A stretch of 64,000 nt of DNA, taken from contig CP012810.1 of NCBI GenBank assembly GCA_001936135.1, positions 1,364,001 to 1,428,000 on the forward strand, given 5' to 3'. Below the pieces are notes generated by a model. The model saw only the letters and a list, made by a program, of their open reading frames with translations, did no database searches and was not told where the DNA came from. Position numbers and translations under genes: made by a program. Numbering within the stretch: position 1 is the first letter of the stretch; each line of letters opens with the position of its first letter. Source of the DNA: Saccharomycopsis fibuligera x Saccharomycopsis cf. fibuligera (Eukaryota; Ascomycota; Saccharomycetes; Ascoideales; Saccharomycopsidaceae). Positions 53,170 through 64,000 of this stretch are shown here, one piece after another.

Positions 53170-54435
53170 TCATAATTTCCCGTTGGACTGAAATGTCCAA
53201 TTATCATTAATAAGCTTAATGTTTTTGTAATCACTACTACCACCACGCCCGCTTTGCAACAGCGACTTTCCATTACCAAATTCTTTAATATTTTGGATAA
53301 AGATATACAAAACTGGGATTTTTTTCATCTTTGTGGAGTTGGAATCTAACACTTTTAACAATTTGGCATTCCTCACGCTTTTACTCTCTTTTGTGGTCGT
53401 AATTTTGTCATTGACAGGCTTGTCACTATTATTCTTATTACCGTTTTTATTGGAGTTGTTATATTTTGCCTTCTTTGAAGTTAGGTCATCTTCCACTTGG
53501 ATTGTTTCTAGTTTGTTGAATTGTACATAATTTCTGTAGTTGAATTTTTGTACTTTATGCTCTTCAAAATGCTTGCTCTCATTATCATTCACAGCAGTAG
53601 CATCACCACCAACAGCAACAACATCACTATTATTATTGTTATTACTATTGCTATTTTTGTTGTTGTTGTTGCTGTTGTTGTTATTAACAATATCCTGCAT
53701 CTTTTTGTTCTTTTTTTGCTTTTTATTATTACTAATTAGCACAATCTCTTCACCGCTAACAATCTTTTGCTTTACAATTTCCGCAATACTGATTAATTTC
53801 TGAACATTGGGGCCCTTAGCAACAAGTAAAACATTTTGGTTCTCATTAATTATCTTGCATATAGTGTTCAATCTCTTGTTGATATTGTCCCTATTAGTGA
53901 TTATTAAAGAATCAACAATAGGCCCCGGTCCACTATCTTGTTGCTGACTTGAAAGAGTAAGTTTTAAAGAGCTAGAACTTTGATTTTGACTCATATCGTT
54001 ATCATTCCTGTTTCCAGTTGATAGAGAACTCTTCAATTTTTCAATAACTTGCTTATTCTTGGAGATGAGTTTTTCTCTTTCAGTTTGGGTTTCTCTAGCC
54101 AAAAGCACCGCTTCATCATCTTTAGTTTTGCTAATAATCTGATTATACAATATATCAACCGCATTATTGAACGGTGCAATGGTTGTTGCTCCGCTTGCTT
54201 TGTTGTTGATTTGTTGATGTGTGCCTTTGGATTTCAATTGCCGCTGATTGACTATGGTGCTATCGTTTGTGCTTTCATTGTCGTTCGTGCTGCTGGTCAC
54301 CATGCTTTCATCATGGTCCACCAGCAGTGCTATAGCCAATGGTGATGATGTTGTTGCTGTTGTTGATTTTCTCTTTTTGTTAGCTTGTAATGCATCGGTG
54401 GTATGTGATACCGTTGTTCTTTTTTCACTTCCCAT
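53170..54435 (-). CDS. POP6: RNase P/MRP subunit Pop6-like (Alba fold)
   Basis: The product is 421 aa. An Alba-like core at about 175-225 contains SLIITNRDNINKRLNTICKI and NVLLVAKGPNVQKLISIAEI. GPxxQKxxSIxEIxK is the pattern of yeast Pop6, and a late strand (IPVLYIFIQNIKEF, about residue 380) resembles the Pop6 C-terminal strand. In yeast, Pop6 and Pop7 form a heterodimer that binds the P3 RNA stem of RNase P and RNase MRP. Here the protein is far longer than S. cerevisiae Pop6 (158 aa). There is a 170-residue Ser/Thr-rich head and a Lys/Asn-rich insertion within the fold. The family call is moderate; other Alba proteins (Rpp25-like) are the alternative. The promoter is shared with NSE4. Confidence 0.65.
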   Translation of the reverse strand: MGSEKRTTVSHTTDALQANKKRKSTTATTSSPLAIALLVDHDESMVTSSTNDNESTNDSTIVNQRQLKSKGTHQQINNKASGATTIAPFNNAVDILYNQIISKTKDDEAVLLARETQTEREKLISKNKQVIEKLKSSLSTGNRNDNDMSQNQSSSSLKLTLSSQQQDSGPGPIVDSLIITNRDNINKRLNTICKIINENQNVLLVAKGPNVQKLISIAEIVKQKIVSGEEIVLISNNKKQKKNKKMQDIVNNNNSNNNNKNSNSNNNNNSDVVAVGGDATAVNDNESKHFEEHKVQKFNYRNYVQFNKLETIQVEDDLTSKKAKYNNSNKNGNKNNSDKPVNDKITTTKESKSVRNAKLLKVLDSNSTKMKKIPVLYIFIQNIKEFGNGKSLLQSGRGGSSDYKNIKLINDNWTFQSNGKL

Positions 54436-55177
54436 GGTTAATTTTCTCCCTATGATTATATATTTTCTTAACTGGTGTGCAGAGTCGTTACCTCAATGAG
54501 AATGTAATCGCTGGATACAGTTTATGTTACTGTCCTTTGATGTCCTATTTTCGAATTTTTTGAAAATAGAAAAAAAAAAAAAAATATTGATGCAGATATA
54601 ATGCACTATCGATTAGATTTGCGCATAATGATACGGAATCTTGCATACTGTATAGATGTAATTTCCATCATAGGTTATAAATAAAACATCCCCACTAAGC
54701 CTATTTACACGAAATTCTTTCAATTTTTGGCCTTACTTTACTTATTGATTGCTTTTATTGCTGTGGCCTTTCAGTTTGCTATTGACACCAATGGAAAAGA
54801 TAACAGACTGTCAGAAATCTCTATTTTGATATAATATTAGTGCGAGCCCCCCGGTCGCGAAACGCGTGCGCGAAAAGAAAAAACAAAGTATGAACAGTTA
54901 CTCTGGAAACAGAAATAGAAACAGAAAATAAAAACAAGTTTCTTTGATCCTCAACATAGGGATAAACCGGTTAACAGTAACAGCAGCAGCAATTGCAATA
55001 TCAACTTGCCTCAATTACCCAAGCCTAAAATTACAATAAGATAGTCTCGAAACAGGAGATCAGTCTTCATCATTTTGCTTTTTTTTTGTGTGTGTGTGTG
55101 TCTGTGATCCATTCTGCGGAACCAACTATTTTTTTTTTTCTGAATATTTGATCTGTAACTTTTCATCTTGCTTTAAT
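54436..55177. promoter_or_regulatory. Divergent promoter POP6 / NSE4
   Basis: A 742-bp divergent region. Its notable part is a GC-rich cluster of G1/S elements at 54856-54875. A T-rich leader with a (TG)n run (55089-55102) precedes NSE4. ORFs reading into NSE4 from 55088 start in this T/G-rich leader; the real start is taken as 55178. Confidence 0.5.
54856..54875. promoter_or_regulatory. MCB box flanked by two CGCGAAA elements
   Basis: CGCGAAA at 54856-54862, ACGCGT at 54862-54867 and CGCGAAA at 54869-54875. ACGCGT is the MBF (MCB) site and CGCGAAA the SBF (SCB) variant; both drive G1/S transcription in yeasts. The cluster is about 305 bp from NSE4 and 420 bp from POP6. Confidence 0.65.
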
Positions 55178-55327
55178 ATGCCACAGAGCAACACAGCTAG
55201 TGAAGTATCATCTGGAGAAGATGAAATCGTTGAGATTGCCAGCGATGAAGTAGAAGATATTGGTATTGATCAAAAACTAGAATTTAGAAAAGAACGCAAA
55301 GTTACTGTGAATGATGATGCAAGCAGC

Positions 55328-55369
<42 letters not shown>

Positions 55370-56654
55370 GATGATGATGATGATGATAATAATGTAGAAG
55401 AAGACGACGAAAACGAAGACGATGAAGATGATGATGAAGAAGAAGAAGACGATGACGAAGAAGAAGACGACGAAGAAGAAGAAGATGGCGAAGACGGAAT
55501 GGGGAAAAATTTTGGTACTAAAGAAGAACGGGAAACTTATGAGAAGGGCCTTTGGATGTCGTATAAAGATATCAACACCAAGATGTTAAGTAAGTATCAA
55601 TCCGCGGTTTGCATCCTATCTCATTATGTTATATCTGTATTTATGGGATTACCCTTTGTGAAACTTACTAACAAGCACACAAATAGGTCAAAGAGCAGAA
55701 GTGGCCCGTCCAGGAGGCTTGGACCTTGTTCATCAAAACCTACAAAACATTGACTCTTTATTCAACCAAAGCAGAAAAATGCTTGCTCTAAGACACGCCA
55801 TTCAAACCTATGATGCTAAATCATTATCTAATGTTTCTGACTTGGCTGAAATCTCCGTACGGAACTTGAAAATCGGTAAAAGTGCACAACATGTGAACGT
55901 GGATGATTTCCTACGAAACACCAAACGTCTATTATTGAAAGAAACAGTGGAAATTGACCCCTTGAATGATCCCACTGAAATTTCCGAACTTCGTCAACAA
56001 AAGGACAAAGAGGTCACTGATGAAGCACTTCGAGAAATAGATGATCGTCATAAACAAACCCAGCAGGCAATTGATTCTCATTTGGATTTCACTGAATTCA
56101 ATTTTGTGAAACTAGGAGCAATTTACATGCAAATCAGTAATCGAGCGCCAACTATTGATTTCATGAAAGGACCACTAACCATTGAAAAAAAAGTAAGGAC
56201 GTTTAAAAGAAGAGCTAAAGATGATCTTCCTGATGCAGAAGCAAATGCCACAACGGCAGATAGACCAGACTTGAACAAATTAGCAGAAAAGCAAGACGAC
56301 ACCGCCGAAGCGGTCAAAAAGGTTTTCAAAGTCTTACAAACAAGAAAGGGCCAACCAATGGATGTGTTTAAATTTTTTATTAATCCTGAGTCATTTGGTC
56401 AAACCGTGGAAAATATGTTTTATACCAGTTTCTTAGTCAGAGATGGGAAAGTGGTGATATATAGAAATGAAGATAATGATTCTTGGAATATTCGAGAGGT
56501 GCCGAATATTAGCAAAAGTGAAAAATATGCATTGATTAAAGATAGCAAGATTGACCATCACATTTTTAAATTGGATTTCCCAAAATGGCAGCGGCTAATT
56601 CAAAAGCATGATATTCGAGAGCCGTTTATCCTGTCTAGAGGGTACTCTAATTAG
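55178..56654 (+). CDS. NSE4: SMC5/6 complex kleisin Nse4 (two exons)
   Basis: Exon 1 is 55178-55589 and exon 2 is 55687-56654, giving 459 aa. The donor is GTAAGT at 55590, TACTAAC at 55666-55672, and the acceptor AAATAG ends at 55686. Splicing splits a Ser codon (A|GT) and joins KMLS to QRAEVARPGGLDL. After an acidic head with a long Asp/Glu run (about residues 50-115) come the N-terminal kleisin helix (LDLVHQNLQNIDSLF) and, near the end, the Nse4 C-terminal domain (DVFKFFINPESFGQTVENMFYTSFLVRDGKV). Nse4 bridges the Smc5 and Smc6 heads with Nse1 and Nse3, needed for recombination repair and chromosome segregation. Two ORFs read separately would each look truncated. Confidence 0.92.
55328..55386 (+). 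repeat. GAT repeat encoding polyaspartate in Nse4
   Basis: GAT trinucleotides, nearly pure, encode an Asp run that continues into mixed GAA/GAC acidic codons up to about 55490. Confidence 0.8.
55590..55686 (+). other. NSE4 intron
   Basis: A 97-nt intron with donor GTAAGT, branch TACTAAC at 55666-55672, acceptor TAG at 55684-55686, phase 1. It is the only intron in the window well inside a coding region (after codon 137). Confidence 0.9.
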
Positions 56655-57093
56655 ATGGAGATGTAAATTGTTATTTTATTGATTGTAATATTATGATTTA
56701 ACATTATTTGAATTGGCGTAGTGAACTGTTAAGCAGTAATTATTTGCGTTTAGCTTGTATCTAGCACAACTAAGCCGCACTACGATGTAATCATTAAGAT
56801 TTTGATGAACTTTCCAATTAACAAAAAGAAACCAAATGTTATAATGATAGAAAAACAAATGACCCAATAAGATAATGATTATATAGCTCTAATAGATTTC
56901 TTTCCCATGAACCGAACAATGACAAAATAAAAAAATAAATAAAAAATAAAAAACAATCAAACAATAATAATAAAAAATGAAAGAAGTAACTGATAACCAA
57001 AAAAGTACAGCAAAAAAGTGAAGCAAAAAATAAAGCAAAAAGAAAAAAAAAAAGAATAAATTTAAACAAAGCAAAAAAATTACTATAATATAC
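56655..57093. other. Convergent 3' region NSE4 / ATG2
   Basis: AT-rich, with an A-rich block (56925-57080) on the ATG2 side made of AAAAATAAA-type runs that would serve as 3'-end signals on the minus strand. Nothing else seen. Confidence 0.5.
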
Positions 57094-60000
57094 TCAAGAC
57101 CAATTAGTATACCCCTGCTTATACTTCTCATTGGCATCCAATCTTTGTTCAGGATTAATTTGATTAGTCACTCCAAGCAATGTCTTAGAAAGTGCTTCAG
57201 TGGCTCCAATTATTGGTCTAATAACCGCTACCGGGGCTGCTTTAGCAATAACATAAACCGCTTTTTTAGCACTACCGCTATCGGCCGCATTACCTCCAGC
57301 TTTAACCATTGCATCTCTAGCAAGCATAAAATTTTTACCAAAACTTCCATACGCTGACACAAACCCTTCTTTTGCATCCACTGGCTGATCAGCATATAGA
57401 CTAACAATTTTTTGTTGTTCAGACAGATCATCATCATCACTGTCATAATCTGACAAGTCTATTTCTTCATCTTCAGAATCACTGAATACCTCTGAATAAT
57501 AACGACTATTAGTAGCACCGGCGGCACCACTACCATTATTACCAGACCCAACATTTCCATGGACTGCTATGCTATTGCTATTGCTATGTGGATGAATTTT
57601 GCGTCTTCCGGTTCGAGTAATCAGATTGTAAACTTCATCCGCGGTAGCAATCTCCGAAAATTCACCGAAAGAATCAGTTGGAACTTGACTGATTGTTCTA
57701 CCAGCGCCACCCTGAGATGATACTCTAGGGCTAAAACTACTAGTGCCAATATAAGAAGCTCCCATGTCCAATGGTATGCCGCTGACCCTTTTCTTTGACT
57801 TATTTTTTATTCTGTCATAATGATCGTCTTTAATTTCATGTATCTCGTAATTAACATCTTTTGGCAATCTAGAGGATGATCCGGTACCTCCAAGAGCTTC
57901 TTCAGTGTTTTCCAATATGGTTTGAGTTCCAGCGGCAACTTTAACCCCAAATCGTAAAAGCTCATTAGTCGTAGTTCTAACAAATGCATATGCTCCCTTT
58001 TGTATACTGTTGACTAGTCTACCATCTTTTTTGTATTCATTCACGGGCACTACCACTAAGTCTTTTATGCCACCACCAATTTTAGATACAGATGGCGCCA
58101 ATCCGGAAATGATTCCTTTGAGTTGAGTAGTTCTAATATCTGGCATCCAAAGTGCATTAAGACTATCATTGAGCCTTGGCATACCGGGAACCCCATACAA
58201 GGTAAGTTTTTTCAACAATATATCGGCACCGTCCAAAATGAAGAAGTTCATAAACTCAGTAGTATTACCTGAACGAATTCCAAAATAATCAACTTTTTTG
58301 GGCTTGTAGTCAAGCTTTATATGAACAGAGTTGATTTGAAATTTTTGAATGAATAAAATATCATCAAACATTTCATCAAATAAGAATCGTTTATCTTTGA
58401 ATCCACCAAATCGGGTTAAGAATTCCAAAGCGTCTTGGTCAACATGAAGACGCAAAGGAAGCACTGAAACTTTGATTGCTGCTTCAGTGGCGGCTAGTGT
58501 AGAGACTGGACGGTAAGTTTCCATAGTAAAGTTAAATATGCTAACTCCAACTTCTCTATCACCTGCTTCTCTCATATATATAACAAATTTGTTCCAAGTA
58601 GAAGTTGGAATATTATCAATAATTTCAAAATCTTGAGCCTTCACATTCAAGGCAAAAAGCAAATCAGAATCATCTTCGTCTTCAGCACGTTTCAAGTTTT
58701 CATCATTATAGTCCGGATCAGCACTATTAAAAACAATACAATCAACTTCCAAATCAGTTATACTAATATTAAGCTTATGATATTTCGATCTTCTTAATTT
58801 AAGTTTCTTGTAGTTGGTTTTCTTATCAGCCACTAATTGTGCTTCTCTCAGAGTGCCTGCAGTGGCTGTAGCCGGTTTTTCCATTGAAGAGATTGACGAA
58901 GCAGCGTCGGAGTCATTAATGATGCGATTGATACCAGAAGTAAGAGATTTAGGATCAGCACCAACCGGAAGACTAATATGAATGGAGTCAAAGAGCTTTT
59001 GATCAATCACATTGGCATTACCGTACTCGGCAACTAGTTGATCACTTTCCTCCTCATCAGCAACATGATCATAGTCTCCTCCAGCAAAATCTTCATCATC
59101 ATCTTCCTCATCCCCAGCATCATCAACATCATCATTATCATCGTCATCGTCATCTTCTGGAAAGGGCCTAAAGCCAAAATCACCAAGGGAGTCTCGTCTG
59201 TTTCTTGAATACATCTCTGGTCGGCTATTACTATCTTTGCCAAGATCCGCCACAGCATTACCGCCAGCAGAAATATTAGCAGCGGTAGCAATACCTCTTC
59301 TCTTCTTTGGAGGCTTATTGGCCATGACCTTATTAATAGCTTCAAATCCCGTATCTTCAACTAACTTAACCGCTTTCTTGATAGCTTGACGGGTTTCGGC
59401 CCAATCGTATCCATCATGAAGAAACAATCCAACTTTGTTAACTATGAAATGGACTTTGACTGGCACTGTAGAAAATGTGTCCTCGTCACTACCGACAGAA
59501 TCTTTTGGATCATTGAAGTGATTTTCCGCAAAAGATAATGATGAACCGTTGGAATTATCAGCAGAATTTTCAAAACTTTCAGAATTGCCAGTATAGTAAA
59601 GGTTATTCTTCATGTGCTTATCTTTTCTAGATTGGAGAGCCAAATCATTTAAGTCTTGGCTGAGAATATTATCTGCCTGCTGTGAAGATTTCGAAGAAGA
59701 GCTATTTTTCAGTGATGGCACACGGGAGCCATAATAGTCTTCCACCACGTCAAGCAAATTTTCTTGACTGCCCATATCATCAATATCTTCAACGTCAAGG
59801 CCTGGCCCATAATATTCGTCATCATCTGAGTTCAATACATTTTTTCTGTTCTTTTTATGCTTGAGCGTTTCTGGGCTCAACAATATTGTATCGTTTAAAG
59901 TAGATGGTGGTTCGAAAAAGGTGTCATCAAGAGCATCAAACACATTCAATGGCTTCCCATCTTTTTCATCATGAGCACTGAATCTAAACTTTTGCTCATC

Positions 60001-63000
60001 AGTCAAAATAACTGGCTGTTTCAAATCAGCAAGTAGTTGAGTCAACGCTTGGGAGCTGTCAGCACAAAGTTCGATCTTGCAAACATCAGCATCAATTTTC
60101 AAATCAACAATTGCGTTTTGTTTGCCAGTCATCTTTTTCAACTTAGCTTCGTTATTTTTGATAAACAGTAAATTTAGCGAGTTAATTGCACCCACAGAAA
60201 TAAACCCACGGCTAAGATACCATGAAAGTTGGGACCATGATGGGATCGACGACGACACCCCGCGATGTCTTTTATTTGTCATCCACTGACGATGCTTTCT
60301 GGTGTCCGCATACCCTAAAATGTTTTCAATATCGTCAATCAATAATAGCGAAATGTTGCGAAGCTGAGTTTTGGCAAAGACTTCGTTGCCAACATAAACA
60401 TCCACATCTCCTCTATCAACTAAAAGTAAAGCTTTTGAATGTAGCCTTCCCGGATTGAGGCCAATGACGCAATCCACCAATCTGAGCTTCGTACTTGAGG
60501 TTGGGGCATTTTTGTTGTTAAAAGTGAAGCTAGCAGGTTTATTAGCAGGAGACGACGACGCAGATGAGGAAGAAAATGAAGGAGATTTCTGTAATGGCTG
60601 TTGCCGTTGCGACGAATTTCCGAGATCATTTGCCAGAGATTCGTTTTCGTCTTTTTGGAACAACAGAAGCCAGCTGGAATAATATTCTATTTTCAAATTC
60701 CGCACAAATCCACGACCACTACCGTTAGCAAATTTGATACCCACCAATGGAAGAATATTATCCTCAGGGTTAGATATTCCAATAACTTGTTCCAACCCAT
60801 CCGTATTTTTACCATCAAGCTGTTCTTCTTTGATGGCTCCTGTGGATACATCTTTCCATCTTGAGCCATAGACTCTATAAACTGACAAGCGTTTCAAAAG
60901 CAATTGGATGGCAAAGTCAGAAAAAATGTTCACATGAGTATGGTCAAAGTTGAAATTTAAATCACCAAACGGTTCGTTAACTTTATTGATAAATGCTTTA
61001 ATCAGAGAAATATTGATATGTAGCTTGATGTTAGAATGAGTGTTAAAGTGTACAGTGTTGGATATTCTTACTTTTCTATTGTTTCTTGAAGACATCAAAA
61101 CATTGGGTTCACTTAGCGCAGCAGTATCAGCAGCATCCTTTTTGGGAAGCTGTTCAGAAAAATTTTTGAAATCCATCACTAGCTTATAAGATTCTTCAAA
61201 AGAGTGGCTAACTTGAACATTGTCAACATTTAAAATAGAATCTGCAGAAAAAAGTGTTTCTTTGTTATTTAGGTCAAATGACTTTACTTGTTGACCTTTG
61301 TTATAGCTGCTGAGAATTATCTTGGATATAGTTAGAATGGGCTTTTGGTGTACTGTGTCTTCAATGTCTGAATCTGCTGAGATAGAATATACTAGAATCT
61401 TAGGACATTCCAATCTGGACGGGTTGGAACTATAATTTATAGGCAACATATTCATGAATATAGCGCTGGAAGCATTAGGCATCCTGAGGATAGTGTTGAA
61501 TGAATTGGACTGAAATGTAAATGTGTTTTTGCTGTTATGTGATGCTGCTGGAATGGCTTGCTTTTGAAATATCAAAGAGGATGCTAGAGAGCCTGGTTGT
61601 CTGTTTTGTGTGGCTGAGTTTACTGATAAAGTAGTTTGAAGTTTAGAAAATGCTTCAGCAATAGCTGCAATCTTGTAGCCCTTAGCAAGAAGCTTAGAGA
61701 CGCTGGTAATGTCCAAATCCAAATTCCCAATTTTTGAGCACAAAACTGTAACATCAGCAGCAGAGTTTTTTTGATTAATCAAATATTCAAACCGCAAGTC
61801 CTCTTCCTTTTTATCTTTGCTGTCCAAAGTATTACCGTCACTGAAATTGAATGCTGACTTGTTATTTGCTCCATCAACAAGCTTAGCCGTTTCCACACCA
61901 CCGTATATCAAAAATGAATTCTTCTTCACCACTTTAGTGTTGCCAAATTCAAGTATCAAACAAACATCATTGCTAGCCTCAAATGACCCATCGGGCAGCA
62001 AGTAAGAATCAAAGTTCACTGATAATTGATTAATATGGAGTTTTGAAAACCAGTGTAATTCGTCTTTAGCTGGACCCTTGTCATCATTGGCATTCGTCGC
62101 ATGTGTGTTTGCTTCTGAAGCTTTGTTATTGCCTATGATGACTTGGCTACCAGTTGTGTACTTGCTGTAGTTTCTTGATTTGAGTTTGCTCTTCTTAGCC
62201 ATGTATGCGTTCATTTTGTTGACTTTTTCGAACTGTTTGATGAAGTTCAAGACAATATCAAATATGGAGGAACTTTCGGGCGAGTCCTTGGCAGAGACAT
62301 TGATTTGATCAATAAGAATATCCAAGTTTTCGATATCCAACAATCCAACAAAATTCAAAATTATTGATGAAATTGAAATCAAGTAATTTCTTTCTTCTTC
62401 TTGTGACGCGATGCTCAGGTATCTATTTACAGAATTAGTAGTATTACTACTACTACTGCTACTATTACTATTACTACTGCGGCGCAGATTTTTGCCACTG
62501 TCAATACTCGATCTTAAATGAGAGTCCATCACGCTATTGCCAGTCGCAGTTTCGTAAATGCTATTAATTAATCTTTCTTTTTCAAGATCAGAGCTTTTTG
62601 CTCTTGCAGGCTGTTCATCTTGTTCTTCTTCTTCCTTTGGCTGCTCTTTGATCTTGTTCAATGTCATCATCACTTGTGAAAGGTTCGAGTTTGCGCTCAT
62701 AAACATTGTCGACGATTCGCTCTCATCATCATCATCATCGTCATCATCATCATCGTTATCGTCATTGTTGCTGTGATTTGAACTTTCTCCTTCAGTAGTT
62801 GCATCCTCGCTATGCTTTTTTGTTGGTAAATATGAGGAGGTCATCATCTGGCTATAGTCTTCATTATCCGAATTATATTTATCGTCATCGTCATCATCAT
62901 CTGAAACGTTCTCTGAGCCGTTAGTTTCTTCTTTGACAATATCCAATCCACCAGCTTTCTTGTTACTGAAATTTCTAAACGGAGAACCATGATGCTTCGG

Positions 63001-63275
63001 CGTTGGCTGTTTTTCGGTTTCAGTGAATATTTTAAGCCCTTCCACGTTGACTGCTTTTGCGTTTTCTGTATTATAGTCCCAGCTTATTTTGTCAACTTGA
63101 ATAAAGAATGAGTTTCCGTTGGCTTGGCTAGTGTTGTTGGCGATGCCAGTGCCTTCGTTGATAATGACTTTAATCAACACATTAGTAACATTGAACTGAA
63201 GTTTTGCTAATGCTATTTCTACCGCTTTATTGACATAGCTAGAATAAAATGTGGCACCGTCTTTATTGCCTTTAC

Positions 63276-63311
<36 letters not shown>

Positions 63312-63780
63312 GATTACTACTCCTTTTGGCATTTGAATCGTTTGATGCACTCGAATTTGAAGAGCCATCATCATCGCTGAACACCTCATCGCCATGAATG
63401 CCGTCGGTGGCCATAATACTCGATGCCAAGTCAGCTCTTGATTGAGCCAAGCTGAATTCTTTTTCATCGTAGTTCCAATCTTTGTTTGCTAGCGTTGTGT
63501 TGGACGGTGCTAGTACCAAAATGACCTCAATGCCTTCGCCATTGATGACGATGCCATCACTAACGGTCAAATTTAAATTCAAGTTGTTGATCTGCCCGCT
63601 CCTTAGAAACAACCCAGGAACTTTGAAGCTTTCTGGGTTTAATAGCACATTCTTCAAGTTCAAGTTTCCCAAAGAAACGTCTAGATCGGAAAGATCTATT
63701 TCCGAAAATAAAGATAGCTGTTGGAGGATATATCGAAAGAGCCGCTTTTGAATATTTTGAGGGATCCACTGAGGGCTCAT
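57094..63780 (-). CDS. ATG2: Autophagy lipid-transfer protein Atg2
   Basis: The product is 2,228 aa, well beyond S. cerevisiae Atg2 (1,592 aa). The N terminus (WIPQNIQKRLFRYILQQLSLF, then SEIDLSDLDVSLGNLNLKNV) is the chorein domain of the VPS13/ATG2 family. Around residues 1720-1850 lie the conserved ATG2 region (HIKLDYKPKKVDYFGIRSG and MNFFILDGADILLKKLTLYG) and a C-terminal amphipathic part (LKGIISGLAPSVSKIGGGIKDLVVVPVNEYKKDGR). Extra length comes from Asp/Glu-, Asn- and Ser-rich insertions, for example GAT/ATC repeats and polyAsn. Atg2 with Atg18 and Atg9 tethers the growing autophagosome to the ER and moves phospholipid along a hydrophobic groove. No frameshift or internal stop is seen. 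Confidence 0.92.
62724..62765 (-). repeat. GAT repeat encoding polyaspartate in Atg2
   Basis: On the plus strand, ATC/GTC trinucleotides that encode Asp in Atg2. A second, GTT/AAC block (about 63279-63310) encodes polyAsn. Confidence 0.8.
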
Positions 63781-64000
63781 TTTCTTTGAGGACTCGTTAT
63801 TGCTTAATTTGGCGCCTGAGTTTACCTCTCAAAGAAAGAAGAGGAAGGCAAAAATAAATAAAAAAACAAAAGAAGAGAAAAGAAAAAAAAAGCCAATAAC
63901 AATCCACAAATGTGCTGCTTTAATCTGGTAAGTTTCTAGACTTTGTAAAAGAATAGTGCTGCTTGAAGATGGTAAGCCGTGCCCGCCTAGAGGTGATTCG
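63781..64000. other. ATG2 promoter and right window edge
   Basis: The purine-rich ATG2 leader (on the plus strand A/G) occupies the first 110 bases. At 63910 an ATG, five more codons and then GTAAGT (63928-63933) could be a mini first exon of a plus-strand gene running off the edge. There is no branch site before the end, so no CDS is called. Confidence 0.3.

Noticed and set aside
55088-55177. Thirty extra N-terminal residues for NSE4
   Set aside because: They translate the T/G-rich leader (Cys-Val-Cys-Val, Phe runs). The ATG at 55178 begins a normal acidic, Ser-rich Nse4 head.

Overview
The window is nuclear DNA of an ascomycete yeast. Genes are compact, usually intronless, and separated by AT-rich spacers of 0.3 to 1.8 kb full of homopolymers. 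The few introns sit at the extreme 5' ends of genes and carry a perfect TACTAAC branch site. Every confident gene has a recognisable budding-yeast counterpart. The drug-pump gene at 9413-13894 is closest to the Candida CDR pumps. It has no in-frame CTG in about 1,490 codons, although CTG occurs dozens of times out of frame, which is the signature of the CUG-Ser clade. Long Gln, Asn, Ser and Asp runs and large spacers suggest the Lodderomyces / Candida parapsilosis neighbourhood, but the species is only a guess. If the clade call is right, CTG codons should be read as serine.

Layout, left to right. A truncated VPS20 (ESCRT-III) at the left edge diverges from a TBC-domain Rab GAP. Next come a C3HC zinc-finger protein (PML39/Rsm1 family), spliced MIC10 (cristae junctions) and a CDR-type ABC transporter, which converges on SNX4/ATG24. 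An intron-containing tRNA-Ile(AAU), ZWF1 (glucose-6-phosphate dehydrogenase) and the casein kinase YCK2 follow. YCK2 converges on spliced NHA1/CNH1 (Na+/H+ antiporter), and the mitochondrial ribosomal gene RSM19 lies upstream of NHA1. RSM19 shares a divergent promoter with the ribosome-biogenesis helicase DBP6.

The middle holds a protein that fuses an alpha/beta hydrolase to a tyrosine-phosphatase-like domain, a zinc alcohol/formaldehyde dehydrogenase with a mitochondrial presequence, and the 25S rRNA methyltransferase BMT5. These are followed by a Myb/SANT-like DNA-binding protein with an all-A leader, spliced SAM50, a FAA2-type acyl-CoA synthetase, the calcineurin-responsive factor CRZ1 and HEM2. 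The right end has a POP6-like RNase P/MRP subunit, spliced NSE4 (SMC5/6 kleisin) and an unusually long ATG2.

There is no operon logic. Recurrent themes are mitochondrial biogenesis (MIC10, RSM19, SAM50, HEM2), ribosome and RNA maturation (DBP6, BMT5, POP6), membrane traffic and autophagy (VPS20, TBC GAP, SNX4, YCK2, ATG2), and stress or ion response (CDR, NHA1, CRZ1, ZWF1). I saw no transposon, CRISPR array, virus-like gene or biosynthetic cluster. The least explained items are the hydrolase-phosphatase fusion, the Myb/SANT-like gene and several compact promoter motifs.
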